From NCBI GenBank assembly GCA_900547615.1, contig URHH01000005.1, forward strand, positions 1 through 45,234: a DNA stretch of 45,234 nucleotides, given 5' to 3'. The stretch comes from an uncultured Blautia sp. Lineage in GTDB: Bacteria > Bacillota > Clostridia > Lachnospirales > Lachnospiraceae. Below the pieces are notes generated by a model that searched no databases, had not been told where the DNA came from, and worked only from the letters and a program-made list of their open reading frames with translations. A program made the translations under genes and the position numbers. This document shows positions 17,920 to 26,325 of the stretch, piece by piece (the first letter of the stretch is position 1; the number at the start of each line of letters is the position of its first letter).

Positions 17920-19524
17920 TTATTCCTGAGGACCAGCAGAAACTAATGCTTTACCAGCTTCGTTTCCTTCGTATTTAGCGAAGTTCTTAACGAATCTTGC
18001 TGCTAAGTCTTTTGCTTTTGTCTCCCACTCGGAAGCGTCAGCGTATGTGTCGCGTGGGTCAAGAATGTTGGAGTCAACACCTGGAAGCTCTGTCGGTACT
18101 TCGAAGTTGAAGTGCGGAATCTTCTTTGTTGGTGCTTTTAAGATATCTCCGTTTAAGATTGCATCGATGATACCACGTGTATCTTTAATGGAAATACGTT
18201 TTCCTGTTCCGTTCCATCCTGTATTTACCAGGTAAGCTTTAGCGCCGCTCTTTTCCATTTTCTTAACAAGCTCTTCTGCATATTTTGTAGGATGCAGTTC
18301 CAGGAATGCCTGTCCGAAGCAAGCGGAGAATGTTGGTGTAGGTTCTGTGATTCCACGCTCTGTACCAGCAAGTTTTGCTGTAAATCCAGAAAGGAAGTAG
18401 TACTGTGTCTGCTCTGGTGTCAGAATAGATACTGGAGGCAGTACGCCGAAAGCATCTGCAGACAGGAAGATAACTTCTTTTGCTGCCGGAGCGGAAGAAA
18501 CAGGGCGAACGATATTCTCGATGTGGTTGATCGGGTAAGAAACACGAGTGTTCTCTGTTACGCTCTTATCTGTAAAGTCGATTTTTCCTTCAGAATCAAG
18601 AGTTACGTTCTCGAGAAGGGCATTGCGTTTGATTGCATTGTAGATGTCTGGCTCAGACTCTTTGTCAAGGTCGATAACTTTTGCATAGCATCCGCCTTCG
18701 AAGTTGAATACACCATTGTCATCCCAGCCGTGCTCGTCATCACCGATAAGAAGACGTTTCGGGTCTGTGGAAAGTGTAGTTTTTCCTGTTCCGGAAAGAC
18801 CGAAGAAGATTGCTGTGTTTTCGCCGTTTAAGTCTGTGTTTGCAGAGCAGTGCATGGAAGCGATTCCTTTTAATGGAAGGTAGTAGTTCATCATAGAGAA
18901 CATACCTTTCTTCATTTCTCCGCCGTACCATGTGTTTACAATAACCTGCTCGCGGCTTGTGATGTTGAACATAACTGCTGTCTCAGAGTTTAATCCTAAC
19001 TCTTTGAAGTTTTCAACTTTTGCTTTAGAAGCATTGTATACGATGAAGTCAGGCTCAAAGTTCTCAAGCTCTTCTGCTGTTGGCTGAATGAACATATTTG
19101 TAACAAAGTGTGCCTGCCAAGCTACTTCCACAATAAAACGGATTGCCATACGTGTATCTTTGTTGGCACCGCAGAATGCGTCTACAACGTAAAGTTTCTT
19201 ATTGGAAAGTTCTTTTAATGCGATTTCTTTTACAGTATCCCATGCTTCCTGGGATGCCGGGTGATTGTCGTTTTTGTATTCGTCAGAAGTCCACCATACA
19301 GTATCTTTGGAATTTTCGTCCATAACGATAAATTTGTCTTTAGGAGAACGGCCTGTGTAAACGCCAGTCTTAACGTTAACAGCGCCCAGTTCACTTTCCT
19401 GACCTTTTTCAAAACCTTCAAGTTCCGGTTTTGTTTCTTCAGCGAATAATAATTCATAAGAAGGGTTGTGAACGATTTCAGTTGTTCCTGTGATGCCATA
19501 CTTGGTTAAATTCATTTCTGCCAT
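17920..19524 (-). CDS. pckA: Phosphoenolpyruvate carboxykinase (ATP)
   Basis: 534 residues from ATG at 19524 (MAEMNLTKYGI), preceded by aaagagg; the frame extends 13 codons further without support. The enzyme interconverts oxaloacetate plus ATP with phosphoenolpyruvate, CO2 and ADP. In gut anaerobes it often runs toward oxaloacetate and succinate. Seen: RSPKDKFIV (substrate-binding Arg), the P-loop GLSGTGKTTLS near residue 243, the metal/kinase-2 element DDEHGWDDNGVF, and NTGWNGTGKRISI. The length is typical. It stands alone on the minus strand, with its own promoter and a long hairpin-containing leader. Confidence 0.97.
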   Translation of the reverse strand: MAEMNLTKYGITGTTEIVHNPSYELLFAEETKPELEGFEKGQESELGAVNVKTGVYTGRSPKDKFIVMDENSKDTVWWTSDEYKNDNHPASQEAWDTVKEIALKELSNKKLYVVDAFCGANKDTRMAIRFIVEVAWQAHFVTNMFIQPTAEELENFEPDFIVYNASKAKVENFKELGLNSETAVMFNITSREQVIVNTWYGGEMKKGMFSMMNYYLPLKGIASMHCSANTDLNGENTAIFFGLSGTGKTTLSTDPKRLLIGDDEHGWDDNGVFNFEGGCYAKVIDLDKESEPDIYNAIKRNALLENVTLDSEGKIDFTDKSVTENTRVSYPINHIENIVRPVSSAPAAKEVIFLSADAFGVLPPVSILTPEQTQYYFLSGFTAKLAGTERGITEPTPTFSACFGQAFLELHPTKYAEELVKKMEKSGAKAYLVNTGWNGTGKRISIKDTRGIIDAILNGDILKAPTKKIPHFNFEVPTELPGVDSNILDPRDTYADASEWETKAKDLAARFVKNFAKYEGNEAGKALVSAGPQE

Positions 19525-19626
19525 CTTACATGTACCTCTTTTCTTTTTAATTAAGATAAGCACACCTGGAAAAAGCAGGTGCTTCTATCCGTTCTGAAAG
19601 AAGTGAAAGTACCACTTCCAATCTAT

Positions 19627-19654
19627 ATTATACATATTTGATACAAGAAATCAA
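19627..19654 (-). promoter_or_regulatory. Promoter of pckA
   Basis: Read on the minus strand: TTGATT (19654-19649), a 16-base spacer and a perfect TATAAT (19632-19627). The leader to the start codon is about 95 bases and holds two small hairpins (arms at 19599-19604/19611-19616 and 19563-19569/19575-19582). Confidence 0.7.
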
Positions 19655-19714
19655 CAAAAAAAATTCTGTTTTTTCAAAATCGTTTAAAATTTAACAACTC
19701 TGAAAAAAATCTGA

Positions 19715-19972
19715 TTGACAATGGGAAAAAAGCCACTGATACTGATTGTGTGTGCCGCTCTTCGAAAGCTTTGTCCTGCGAAACTGGAAGGGCGAGAAAG
19801 AGGAAATTTAATTTCTGTGCTCACGTCAGATATTGAGCTGAATGAAGGAATGATTTTGAAAGCATTAGAGGGATCCCGAAAAGATAAGACAATTGTTCTT
19901 GTCTTTCACAGAGAATCAACAATGAATCTCGCTGATGTAATATATGAAATGGAAAATGGAAGAATTTCGTGA
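19715..19972 (+). pseudogene. Remnant of an ABC transporter ATPase/permease with a large internal deletion
   Basis: 85 codons made of two unrelated parts of a fused ABC exporter. The first part (ALRKLCPAKLEGRERGNLIS, then SDIEL) matches the intracellular loop of the membrane domain. The second (ILKALEGSRKDKTIVLV, HRESTMNLADVIYEMENGR) matches the end of the nucleotide-binding domain, including the H-loop histidine. The join falls after SDIEL, so some 400 or more residues, including Walker A, Walker B and most helices, have been lost in frame. No ribosome binding site is evident. The original terminator is still present downstream (19977-20008). Confidence 0.75.
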
Positions 19973-19976
19973 GAAT

Positions 19977-20008
19977 TACCCTGGTAAGAGATTTCCAGGG
20001 TATATTTT
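19977..20008 (+). terminator. Rho-independent terminator after the ABC remnant
   Basis: An eight-base perfect stem (19977-19984 with 19995-20002), ten-base loop and a T-rich tail. Confidence 0.85.
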
Positions 20009-20051
20009 TGGCAAATATTCATATAAAACAGATGATTTTCCGAAAAATAAA

Positions 20052-20060
20052 TGGTATAAT
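20052..20060 (+). promoter_or_regulatory. Extended -10 promoter of the DUF4304 gene
   Basis: TGG followed by TATAAT (20055-20060) forms an extended -10 element. The -35 is weak (ATGATT at 20032). It lies 30 bases before the start codon. Confidence 0.65.
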
Positions 20061-20089
20061 AAATTAATTATCAGAAGGTGGAAAAGGAA

Positions 20090-20875
20090 ATGGAAGAGCG
20101 AAGAGAAGAATGGAAACAGAAATTAAGAGATGCAGGATTTTTGGAAGGAACTATTCATACATGCCATTTTTATAAAGAGCTTACAGAGAAAACAGCCTTT
20201 TGTCTAAATCTTAAATTCCATGAAAATTATACTGGAATTGTATATGGGATTTTTTCTACAGCAATATTCTGTAATGAAGAGGAGAAAAAGTGGCTTTATA
20301 AATGGGGCTGTGATGATGAGGATTGTAATTTGCGGTATTATCTGGAGATAAAAGAAAAGGAAGACGAGAAAAAAGCAGAAACTGCCGTATCTGCGTTATA
20401 TTGGAAGTTCAGGCAGGCAGATAAAGAGGAGGTGCTGCAATTTGTAAAACAAAGAAGAAAAGAATTTTTGAACGTAATAACCGGAGTATTGAAGCCATTG
20501 GGATATAAGAAAAAGGGGAATAGCTGGTCTAAAGAAACAAAAGATAAAATAGTTGTTTATTTTTGGGCAGATAAAAATCCATACTGTGATCTTTATTATC
20601 TGATGGCAGGAGCGTATCCTTTGGGCATGGAAGATAGAGTTTTGTTAAACGGGGAAAGAATCGAAAATGTTCTGGAAGGAAAATTTGACTGGGAAAATAA
20701 TGCGACGGCAAAAGAATCGTATGACTGGCAGTTGCAGTCAAAAGAACGGTTAGTAAGTATGGTAGAAACCGCACTAAAGGAATACCTTCTTCCTGTTGAA
20801 GAAAAGGGGTGGGAACAGTTAAAAGAAATGGAGCTGTGGTTTAGAGAAGATGGAAAGGAGACAGAAGAATCATGA
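20090..20875 (+). CDS. DUF4304-like protein
   Basis: 261 residues from ATG 20090, with agaagg and aaaagg just upstream. There are no membrane segments or signal peptide, so it is probably cytosolic. From about residue 125 the sequence FLNVITGVLKPLGYKKKGNS, followed by a tryptophan-rich strand, matches the opening of DUF4304 domains, small alpha/beta proteins of unknown function. The N-terminal 120 residues are charged and unrecognised. Its stop overlaps the start of the next reading frame (ATGA, 20872-20875), so it was co-translated with the membrane protein that is now interrupted. No function is assigned. Confidence 0.6.
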   Translation: MEERREEWKQKLRDAGFLEGTIHTCHFYKELTEKTAFCLNLKFHENYTGIVYGIFSTAIFCNEEEKKWLYKWGCDDEDCNLRYYLEIKEKEDEKKAETAVSALYWKFRQADKEEVLQFVKQRRKEFLNVITGVLKPLGYKKKGNSWSKETKDKIVVYFWADKNPYCDLYYLMAGAYPLGMEDRVLLNGERIENVLEGKFDWENNATAKESYDWQLQSKERLVSMVETALKEYLLPVEEKGWEQLKEMELWFREDGKETEES

Positions 20876-21618
20876 ATGCAGATCATAATGAAAACCTGAC
20901 AGAAGAAGAGAAACAGAATATAAAAAAATCAAAGAAAATGTTTCTCCTTGCTATAGTTTCGGGTGTATTGGGTTTTGCCATCTTAATAGCAGCCTGTTCG
21001 GCAAAGGAAACGCCGGAATGGGATTAATGGGGCGGCATAATTTTCATGCTGCTTTGCAGCATTTGCGCGATTTGGCTGATATATAAGTCGGCGCCTGATC
21101 TGATAGGGTACGAGGCGGTAAAAGAATGGGAAAAAAATGAAAAAAGAGCGCTTTTCCAGATGTCCGGCATGAGCAGAGGCGAGATTGAAAAACGCCTTGA
21201 GAGCAGGAAATTTACAAAAATCGAGGGAGAGTATTATTGGAAGAAAAAATTTTATTTTTCGAAAGATTTTATACATTATTATGTGCGCTGCGTAACCTGC
21301 ACAGATGTGGAAGAGACGATAGAAAGAGAAATTGAGTATTTTAATTCCCGGGAGCGGAAGGGAAGAAATTTATGCCTGATACTTTTTCTTTATTTAAAAG
21401 ACGCAGATGAAGATGTATGGGAAACGATTAAACAGACCGGAATTTCTTACCTGGTAGACGAATCGGTTATGCCGGCTGAGACTTCCGCTACGATTGTGCC
21501 GGTAGGAGTGGATACATCTACAGGAACGGCGCGTTTTCTTGATGTGGGAAAAGGAATCCACATCTCCTTGTATGCGTACGGCTGCAAAATTATAAAAGAG
21601 CTTTCAGAAAGCAGATAA
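20872..21618 (+). pseudogene. Two-helix membrane protein interrupted by an in-frame TAA
   Basis: One frame runs from ATG 20872 to TGA 21618 with a single TAA at 21025-21027 (codon 52). Before it: a charged N-terminus, a membrane helix (MFLLAIVSGVLGFAILIAAC) and PEWD. Directly after it, in the same frame: WGGIIFMLLCSICAIWLIYK, a second helix, then a soluble domain of about 175 residues that reads normally to the end. The two helices and short loop form a natural hairpin, so this looks like one 248-residue protein cut by a point mutation. The second part might be made from ATG 21046 but lacks an obvious ribosome binding site. Unknown family. Confidence 0.65.
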
Positions 21619-21620
21619 AA

Positions 21621-21653
21621 ACAGGGGAGGAAAGCCTCCCCTGTTTATATTTC
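21621..21653. terminator. Bidirectional terminator between convergent genes
   Basis: A ten-base perfect stem (21621-21630 with 21635-21644) with a four-base loop lies between the interrupted membrane protein and eutP. Both sides are AT-rich. Confidence 0.8.
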
Positions 21654-22172
21654 GTTTGGATAATGGACGCCCTCAGGCAGCGGATCCCATTCATTTAATC
21701 CAAGACTCTGTTTAAATTTTGCCTGTTCCAGCGTAAGAGTTACCGGATCGTCGGCGAGATATTCGATCAGCTCATCAATACCTTCCCTTGTTACATTATT
21801 TACAAGAAAAATACGCTGGCAGCCCGAATTTATCAGCCATTGTTTTACCATAGGAATGTTGGCGTAAGGAGAATCTGTTTTTGTGATAATTCCAATAATA
21901 GGACGCAGGATAAAAGCGCCCAGACAGGGACTGAAAAGATTGTACGGTTCATCTGCTGCCTGGACGATTCCCACTACGTCAGCCTCAAAAGAAAAACAGG
22001 CAAGTCCAACGCTGAAACGTTTGGATTCTGCATATTCTCCGGGAGAGTCGATGGTATCATCGTCCGTAATGGTGTACTGCGTTTTTTCGTAATGTAGCTC
22101 TTCTCCTTTTAGCGCCTGTGTTAAAGAAGTTTTGCCGGCTTCGCTTCGCCCCATTAAAAATAATTTCTTCAT
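21645..22172 (-). CDS. eutP: EutP/PduV-family GTPase
   Basis: 175 residues of a small Ras-like GTPase associated with bacterial microcompartments. Seen: the P-loop GRSEAGKTS (residues 8-16), switch II DSPGEY, and the base-specificity motif TKTD. It is slightly longer than usual through a C-terminal tail ending HYPNEI. PduV is reported to bind compartment shells and influence their movement. It is the last gene of a three-gene operon after two EutS/PduU-type shell genes, and no catabolic enzyme accompanies it. Confidence 0.88.
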   Translation of the reverse strand: MKKLFLMGRSEAGKTSLTQALKGEELHYEKTQYTITDDDTIDSPGEYAESKRFSVGLACFSFEADVVGIVQAADEPYNLFSPCLGAFILRPIIGIITKTDSPYANIPMVKQWLINSGCQRIFLVNNVTREGIDELIEYLADDPVTLTLEQAKFKQSLGLNEWDPLPEGVHYPNEI

Positions 22173-22193
22173 AATTATATTGCTCCGATTGTT

Positions 22194-22622
22194 TTAACTT
22201 CTGTGTATGTCACAGGTCTGAAAGCCCAGGTCGTCATGGAAATAGCGGACAACTTCTTCCACTGCAGTCTGCACCTGAGAAAGGTTTCCGGTGATAATAA
22301 GAGAACCGCAGAAACGGTCCATAAATCCAATATCCACAGAGGCACTTTTGAGCGCTACGTCAGCAGCGACCACAACAGCCTCCCAGGGAGTGAAACGGAT
22401 AAGACCAAGAGATTCTCCCGTATGGTTTTCTCCTTCGTGAACACCGATATGAAGCCCCAGATTCTGATAAACAGAAGTTTGAGAAGTACTGATAATATGG
22501 GCAAGACAGACTTCTTTTCCGGGAACGCGCACACGGGTCATGCGGAGACGTTTTCCTTTCAGATGCTCATAGTCATCGTGGAACAGCTTTTCCAGCAGTT
22601 CTTCCTTTGTTATGCGGTTCAT
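22194..22622 (-). CDS. Microcompartment shell protein, EutS/PduU type, N-terminally extended
   Basis: 142 residues with the circularly permuted BMC fold of EutS and PduU: LAHIISTSQTSVYQNLGLHI, then IGVHEGENHTGESLGLIRFT, PWEAVVVAADVALKSASVDI, FMDRFCGSLIITGNLSQVQT and a final helix ending DLGFQ. Such proteins form hexamers with a small beta-barrel cap on one face of the shell. An extra 30-residue charged N-terminus (MNRITKEELLEKLFHDDYEH and on) is unusual for the family. It starts 12 bases after the other shell gene and 21 bases before eutP. It is a diverged paralogue of its neighbour, perhaps giving mixed facets. Confidence 0.88.
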   Translation of the reverse strand: MNRITKEELLEKLFHDDYEHLKGKRLRMTRVRVPGKEVCLAHIISTSQTSVYQNLGLHIGVHEGENHTGESLGLIRFTPWEAVVVAADVALKSASVDIGFMDRFCGSLIITGNLSQVQTAVEEVVRYFHDDLGFQTCDIHRS

Positions 22623-22634
22623 GTTTTACACTTC

Positions 22635-23000
22635 CTATCTCTTTGTGATGTCACAGACTACATATCCGAGAGAATCTCTGAAAAAGGTTACGATTTCTGT
22701 CAGAGCTGACATAACATCTGAAATTTCTCCGGTAATGATAAGCGTACCTGTAAAACGGTCTGCAAATCCAAGATATACATTTCCACTTTTTACTGCAATA
22801 TCAGAAGCGATGACAGCAGATTCCGGCGGCGTCATATTCATAATTCCAATGGCAGAAGAGCGATAATCAAGCTGTGGGTTTAATCCAAGCTTCTGATATA
22901 CAATAGGAGCCGGACTTCCCATAACGTGGGCAAAGGTAATTTCTTTCCCGGCTACTGTTTCCTGCACAATTCTGATTTGTTCTTCGTGGTTATTTGACAT
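22635..23000 (-). CDS. eutS: Microcompartment shell protein EutS
   Basis: 121 residues, close to the usual EutS length. The permuted BMC fold is clear: VAGKEITFAHVMGSPAP, VYQKLGL, IGIMNMTPPESAVIASDIAV, GNVYLGFADRFTGTLIITGE and SALTEIVTFF. It is the first gene of the operon, with a consensus promoter 35-60 bases upstream. EutS is a minor bent shell hexamer of ethanolamine compartments. No other eut gene is in the window, so this locus is a satellite of a compartment encoded elsewhere, or a stand-alone structure. Confidence 0.9.
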   Translation of the reverse strand: MSNNHEEQIRIVQETVAGKEITFAHVMGSPAPIVYQKLGLNPQLDYRSSAIGIMNMTPPESAVIASDIAVKSGNVYLGFADRFTGTLIITGEISDVMSALTEIVTFFRDSLGYVVCDITKR

Positions 23001-23034
23001 TTTTTAAACCCTTTCTTTCTATATACATAAGTAA

Positions 23035-23063
23035 ATGATACTATCTGGAAGAGCGCCTGTCAA
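23035..23063 (-). promoter_or_regulatory. Promoter of the microcompartment mini-operon
   Basis: On the minus strand: TTGACA (23063-23058), a 17-base spacer and TATCAT (23040-23035). This is a consensus -35 with correct spacing. Confidence 0.8.
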
Positions 23064-23087
23064 GCGGAGAAAACAGTGACTTTTTTG

Positions 23088-23116
23088 TTGAGGTTAAGAG
23101 TGGGGAATGGTAAAAT
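23088..23116 (+). promoter_or_regulatory. Promoter of the SF1 helicase gene
   Basis: TTGAGG (23088-23093), a 17-base spacer and TAAAAT (23111-23116), divergent from the microcompartment promoter. Confidence 0.65.
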
Positions 23117-23172
23117 GAAATAAGAAAAAAGCGAACAGAGCACGGAAATTTTTTATCTGGAAAGGCGTATTT

Positions 23173-26100
23173 ATGAATACAAAAGAAAATATTTTGGACG
23201 CGTGGATTGTAGTGGAAAATCTGTCGGAGGGTTCTGTTGATCCGGGAGAGCAGGGAATGATGACTCCGGACAGAGAAACAGAAAACTGGGAAGAACATTT
23301 CAGAGAGTTTTTACAGAAGAATAAGGAAAAGGAAAAATTTTCAGATAAGGCATTTCAGAAGTCAGGGATTGTGTTGTTTCTGGGGATTTTTGATTTTGAT
23401 GAAGTGATTGATATTCTGAAAAAGAAGTACAATCTTGAGGATACATACGAAGACAGAAGTAAATCGAAAAAATTTACAGCGGCTCTCTTTTTTGATAAGG
23501 ATCTGCAGTTTCTGGGAAATAAATTTTTCTATACAATGTGCGGATATATCCGAAATTACGGAGATTTTCCAAAAGATATAGGAGAAGAAGAACGTAATCT
23601 GAGCGATGAAATACGAGGAAAATTTGAAAGAGAGAGAAATAAAGAAAACGGTTTTCACTGTGTTATTACGTGGATTTTAAAGAAATATAAAGCGGATTTG
23701 AGTAATTTCCGGTATAAATTTGTGAGAAATCTTGAGAAGGACGCAGTAAATCTGCACTCATTTTTTATTCGGGATCTGGAAAAGGCAAAGAAGCTTGATA
23801 CAGAAAATTTAAAGAGATATTTGAAAGAGGATCCGGGGGAAAGAGTAAATCTGGACAGCAGAAAGGAGTCTTCGAATTTTTATCCGGAGATTTTTGAGGA
23901 GATCCTGCAGCCGCAAAATTATCCGGACGGGCGTTTCCCGGGAAATTCTGACTATGCTCTTGCGTTTATGCAGCAGGCTGCCACAAATATTGCAATCAAC
24001 GCTCCGGAAAATATGCGCAGTGTAAATGGACCTCCGGGTACTGGAAAAACAACTCTCTTAAGGGATATTTTTGCCCATATGCTTGTGCGTCAGGCTGCGG
24101 AAATCTGCAACCGTTCCGATAAATATATACAGGGAGAACTGAATTACTGGGAAAAGGCAAAAATCGGGGTTTTGCCGGAAGCGATTGCGAGAGAAAATAT
24201 TGTGGTCGCAAGCTCTAATAATGGAGCTGTTCAAAATATTGTCAGGGAGCTGCCGCAAAAGGCAGGTATCAGTGAAGAATTTCTGGAACAGATAAAAGAG
24301 GCTGATTATTTTACTTATATTTCCAACTGTGACATTGAGGAAGAAGGTATTGGAAAAGAGCGTATCCTGACATTTAAGGAAAAAGAAGATAAATGCTGGG
24401 GTGCTTTTTCAATGGAAGGAGGAGCTTCTGCAAATGTAAATAAGCTTCTTCTGGCTATTGAGGCGATGGAGAAGGAGCTGGAGACTTCATATATTCCGGA
24501 TTCCAGTATCTATCAGAAATTTCTCTCCAGGTATCAGAAAGTAGAAGAAAGAAAAAGAGAACTGCAGAAATGCTGGGAAAAATCTAAAGAGCTGGTTTCC
24601 CTGAGAAAACAGTATGGACAGGAAAAGGCAGTTTTTGAACAGGAAAAAGAAGAAAAACATCGGCAGATGACTGTAGAGTTTGAAAACAGCGAGAGGGAAA
24701 AAGAGAACTGCAGGCAGGAGAAAGAAAAACTGGAGCAGAAGCTTGCGGAAACGGCTGCTGACAAGGAAGTGTTGGAAGAGAGCTTAAAGCAGGCGCAGAG
24801 GAACTACGATACCATTCGATTACAGAAGCCGGCGTTTCTCTGGATACAGAAAATTTTGAATCCCTCTGGTACAAAAGCGTATTTTGAGTCTCTTACTCAT
24901 GCAAATGATACATTGACGAAGCTGGAAAAGAAAAAGACAGATCTTATAAAAGAACAGGCAGACATGGAAAAAAGTCTTATGGAATATGAGAAAAGAATTT
25001 CCAGTCTCCTGAAACGTCAGCAGGACAGCCGGGAAGCAGTCTCTCTGTGGGAGAAAAAGAGGGAAAAAGAGCTGGAAATGCAGTTGGAAAAGATACGGCA
25101 ACTGGAGAGAGAAAATGAGCGTCTGGAATCACAGGGAATTGATTTTTCCCAGTCTTACGAAGAACTCCAGAAAAGTAATCCCTGGTCGGATAAGTTGCTT
25201 CGTGTAATGCAGACAGAATTATTTATAGATTCTTTAAAAGTGAAAAAGCAGTTTCTTTATGAGAACAGGAAAAATCTGACAAAGGCAAGAACAATATGGA
25301 AAAGGCAGGGGGAGTATGCGCCAAAAGAAAATGGCGCAAAAATCATTACAGAGGCATGGCAGTGGCTGAATTTTGCAGTTCCCGTGATCAGCACAACATT
25401 CGCAAGTCTGGGAAATATGTTTGCCAATATGCCGGTAAATTCTGTTTATAATCTGTTTGTTGACGAGGCGGGGCAGGCTTTGCCGCAGGCGTGTGTGGGC
25501 GCTGTGTTCCGTAGCAGAAAAATTATGGCAGTTGGAGATCCGGCGCAGATTAAGCCGGTGCTTACTCTTGATTCAAAGGTTTTACGGCTTATAGGAACGC
25601 ATTATCATGTCAGCGAAAAGTATCTGTCAGAAAATACTTCTGTACAGACGCTTATGGACGATGCCGGCAAGTATGGATTTTATAAAAAGGAAGATAAATG
25701 GATTGGAATTCCACTCTGGGTACACAGACGTTCTGATTATCCCATGTTCACTATTTCCAATGAGATTTCTTATAATGGTCTGATGGTGCAGGGGAAACCT
25801 GAGGACAAGGCGCAGGGAAAGGCATTCTGGTATTCGGTAAAGGGAACTGCAAACGATAAATTCGTAAAAGAGCAGGCAGATTTTCTTGTGGATTTAATAT
25901 ACAAACGTCTGGAGGAAGAGGAGAGCCTGAAAGAGGAAATTTATGTTATATCTCCGTTTCGGAATGTGGCGCAGCAGATGGCAGGGGAATTAGACCGCAT
26001 TCACTTTACAAAACGGGATAAAAAGGGTCCTGTCAATGTGGGAACCGTCCATACTTTTCAGGGAAAAGAAGCAAAAATCGTCTATCTGATACTGGGAGCA

Positions 26101-26298
26101 GACGAGTCAAGCAAAGGTGCTGCAGGCTGGGCGGTATCAGAGCCAAACATTATGAATGTTGCAGCTACACGGGCAAAGGAAGAGTTTTATATTATTGGAG
26201 ATAAAGAGCTATACAATAATCTGGGAAGTGAGACTGCAAACAAGACCATTCGGATTCTGGACGAATATGCAGCAGGAAACGGTTGGCAGGAGCGCTAA
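23173..26298 (+). CDS. Large superfamily 1 (UPF1/DNA2-like) helicase with internal coiled coil
   Basis: 1041 residues. The N-terminal 280 residues are charged and unrecognised. Helicase motifs: Walker A GPPGTGKTT (286-294), ASSNNGAVQNIV (motif Ia), Walker B DEAGQALPQA (764 on), VGDPAQIKPV (motif III), GTVHTFQGKE (957-966, motif V) and NVAATRAKE (995 on, motif VI). Between Walker A and B a coiled coil of more than 200 residues (about 455-680, rich in E, K and Q) splits the motor. This is the AAA_11/AAA_12 architecture of nucleic-acid helicases. Such stand-alone large SF1 proteins are frequent in defence islands, and the neighbours (UDG, type III toxin) fit, but a defence role is inference. Confidence 0.82.
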   Translation: MNTKENILDAWIVVENLSEGSVDPGEQGMMTPDRETENWEEHFREFLQKNKEKEKFSDKAFQKSGIVLFLGIFDFDEVIDILKKKYNLEDTYEDRSKSKKFTAALFFDKDLQFLGNKFFYTMCGYIRNYGDFPKDIGEEERNLSDEIRGKFERERNKENGFHCVITWILKKYKADLSNFRYKFVRNLEKDAVNLHSFFIRDLEKAKKLDTENLKRYLKEDPGERVNLDSRKESSNFYPEIFEEILQPQNYPDGRFPGNSDYALAFMQQAATNIAINAPENMRSVNGPPGTGKTTLLRDIFAHMLVRQAAEICNRSDKYIQGELNYWEKAKIGVLPEAIARENIVVASSNNGAVQNIVRELPQKAGISEEFLEQIKEADYFTYISNCDIEEEGIGKERILTFKEKEDKCWGAFSMEGGASANVNKLLLAIEAMEKELETSYIPDSSIYQKFLSRYQKVEERKRELQKCWEKSKELVSLRKQYGQEKAVFEQEKEEKHRQMTVEFENSEREKENCRQEKEKLEQKLAETAADKEVLEESLKQAQRNYDTIRLQKPAFLWIQKILNPSGTKAYFESLTHANDTLTKLEKKKTDLIKEQADMEKSLMEYEKRISSLLKRQQDSREAVSLWEKKREKELEMQLEKIRQLERENERLESQGIDFSQSYEELQKSNPWSDKLLRVMQTELFIDSLKVKKQFLYENRKNLTKARTIWKRQGEYAPKENGAKIITEAWQWLNFAVPVISTTFASLGNMFANMPVNSVYNLFVDEAGQALPQACVGAVFRSRKIMAVGDPAQIKPVLTLDSKVLRLIGTHYHVSEKYLSENTSVQTLMDDAGKYGFYKKEDKWIGIPLWVHRRSDYPMFTISNEISYNGLMVQGKPEDKAQGKAFWYSVKGTANDKFVKEQADFLVDLIYKRLEEEESLKEEIYVISPFRNVAQQMAGELDRIHFTKRDKKGPVNVGTVHTFQGKEAKIVYLILGADESSKGAAGWAVSEPNIMNVAATRAKEEFYIIGDKELYNNLGSETANKTIRILDEYAAGNGWQER

Positions 26299-26325
26299 AA
26301 TAAAGAGGAATCAGAGGGAAACGAT

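Noticed and set aside
18292..18831. 179-codon open frame opposite pckA
   Set aside because: It is a shadow of the highly biased pckA coding strand, with no ribosome binding site and a cysteine-rich, non-protein-like composition.
21025..21027. Programmed readthrough or selenocysteine at the internal stop
   Set aside because: The codon is TAA, not TGA, and no recoding hairpin stands out. A simple nonsense mutation is the cheaper explanation.
20203..22709. Plus-strand frames over the microcompartment genes (for example 22203-22709)
   Set aside because: The minus-strand products have clear BMC and GTPase motifs; the plus-strand frames are mirror artefacts.
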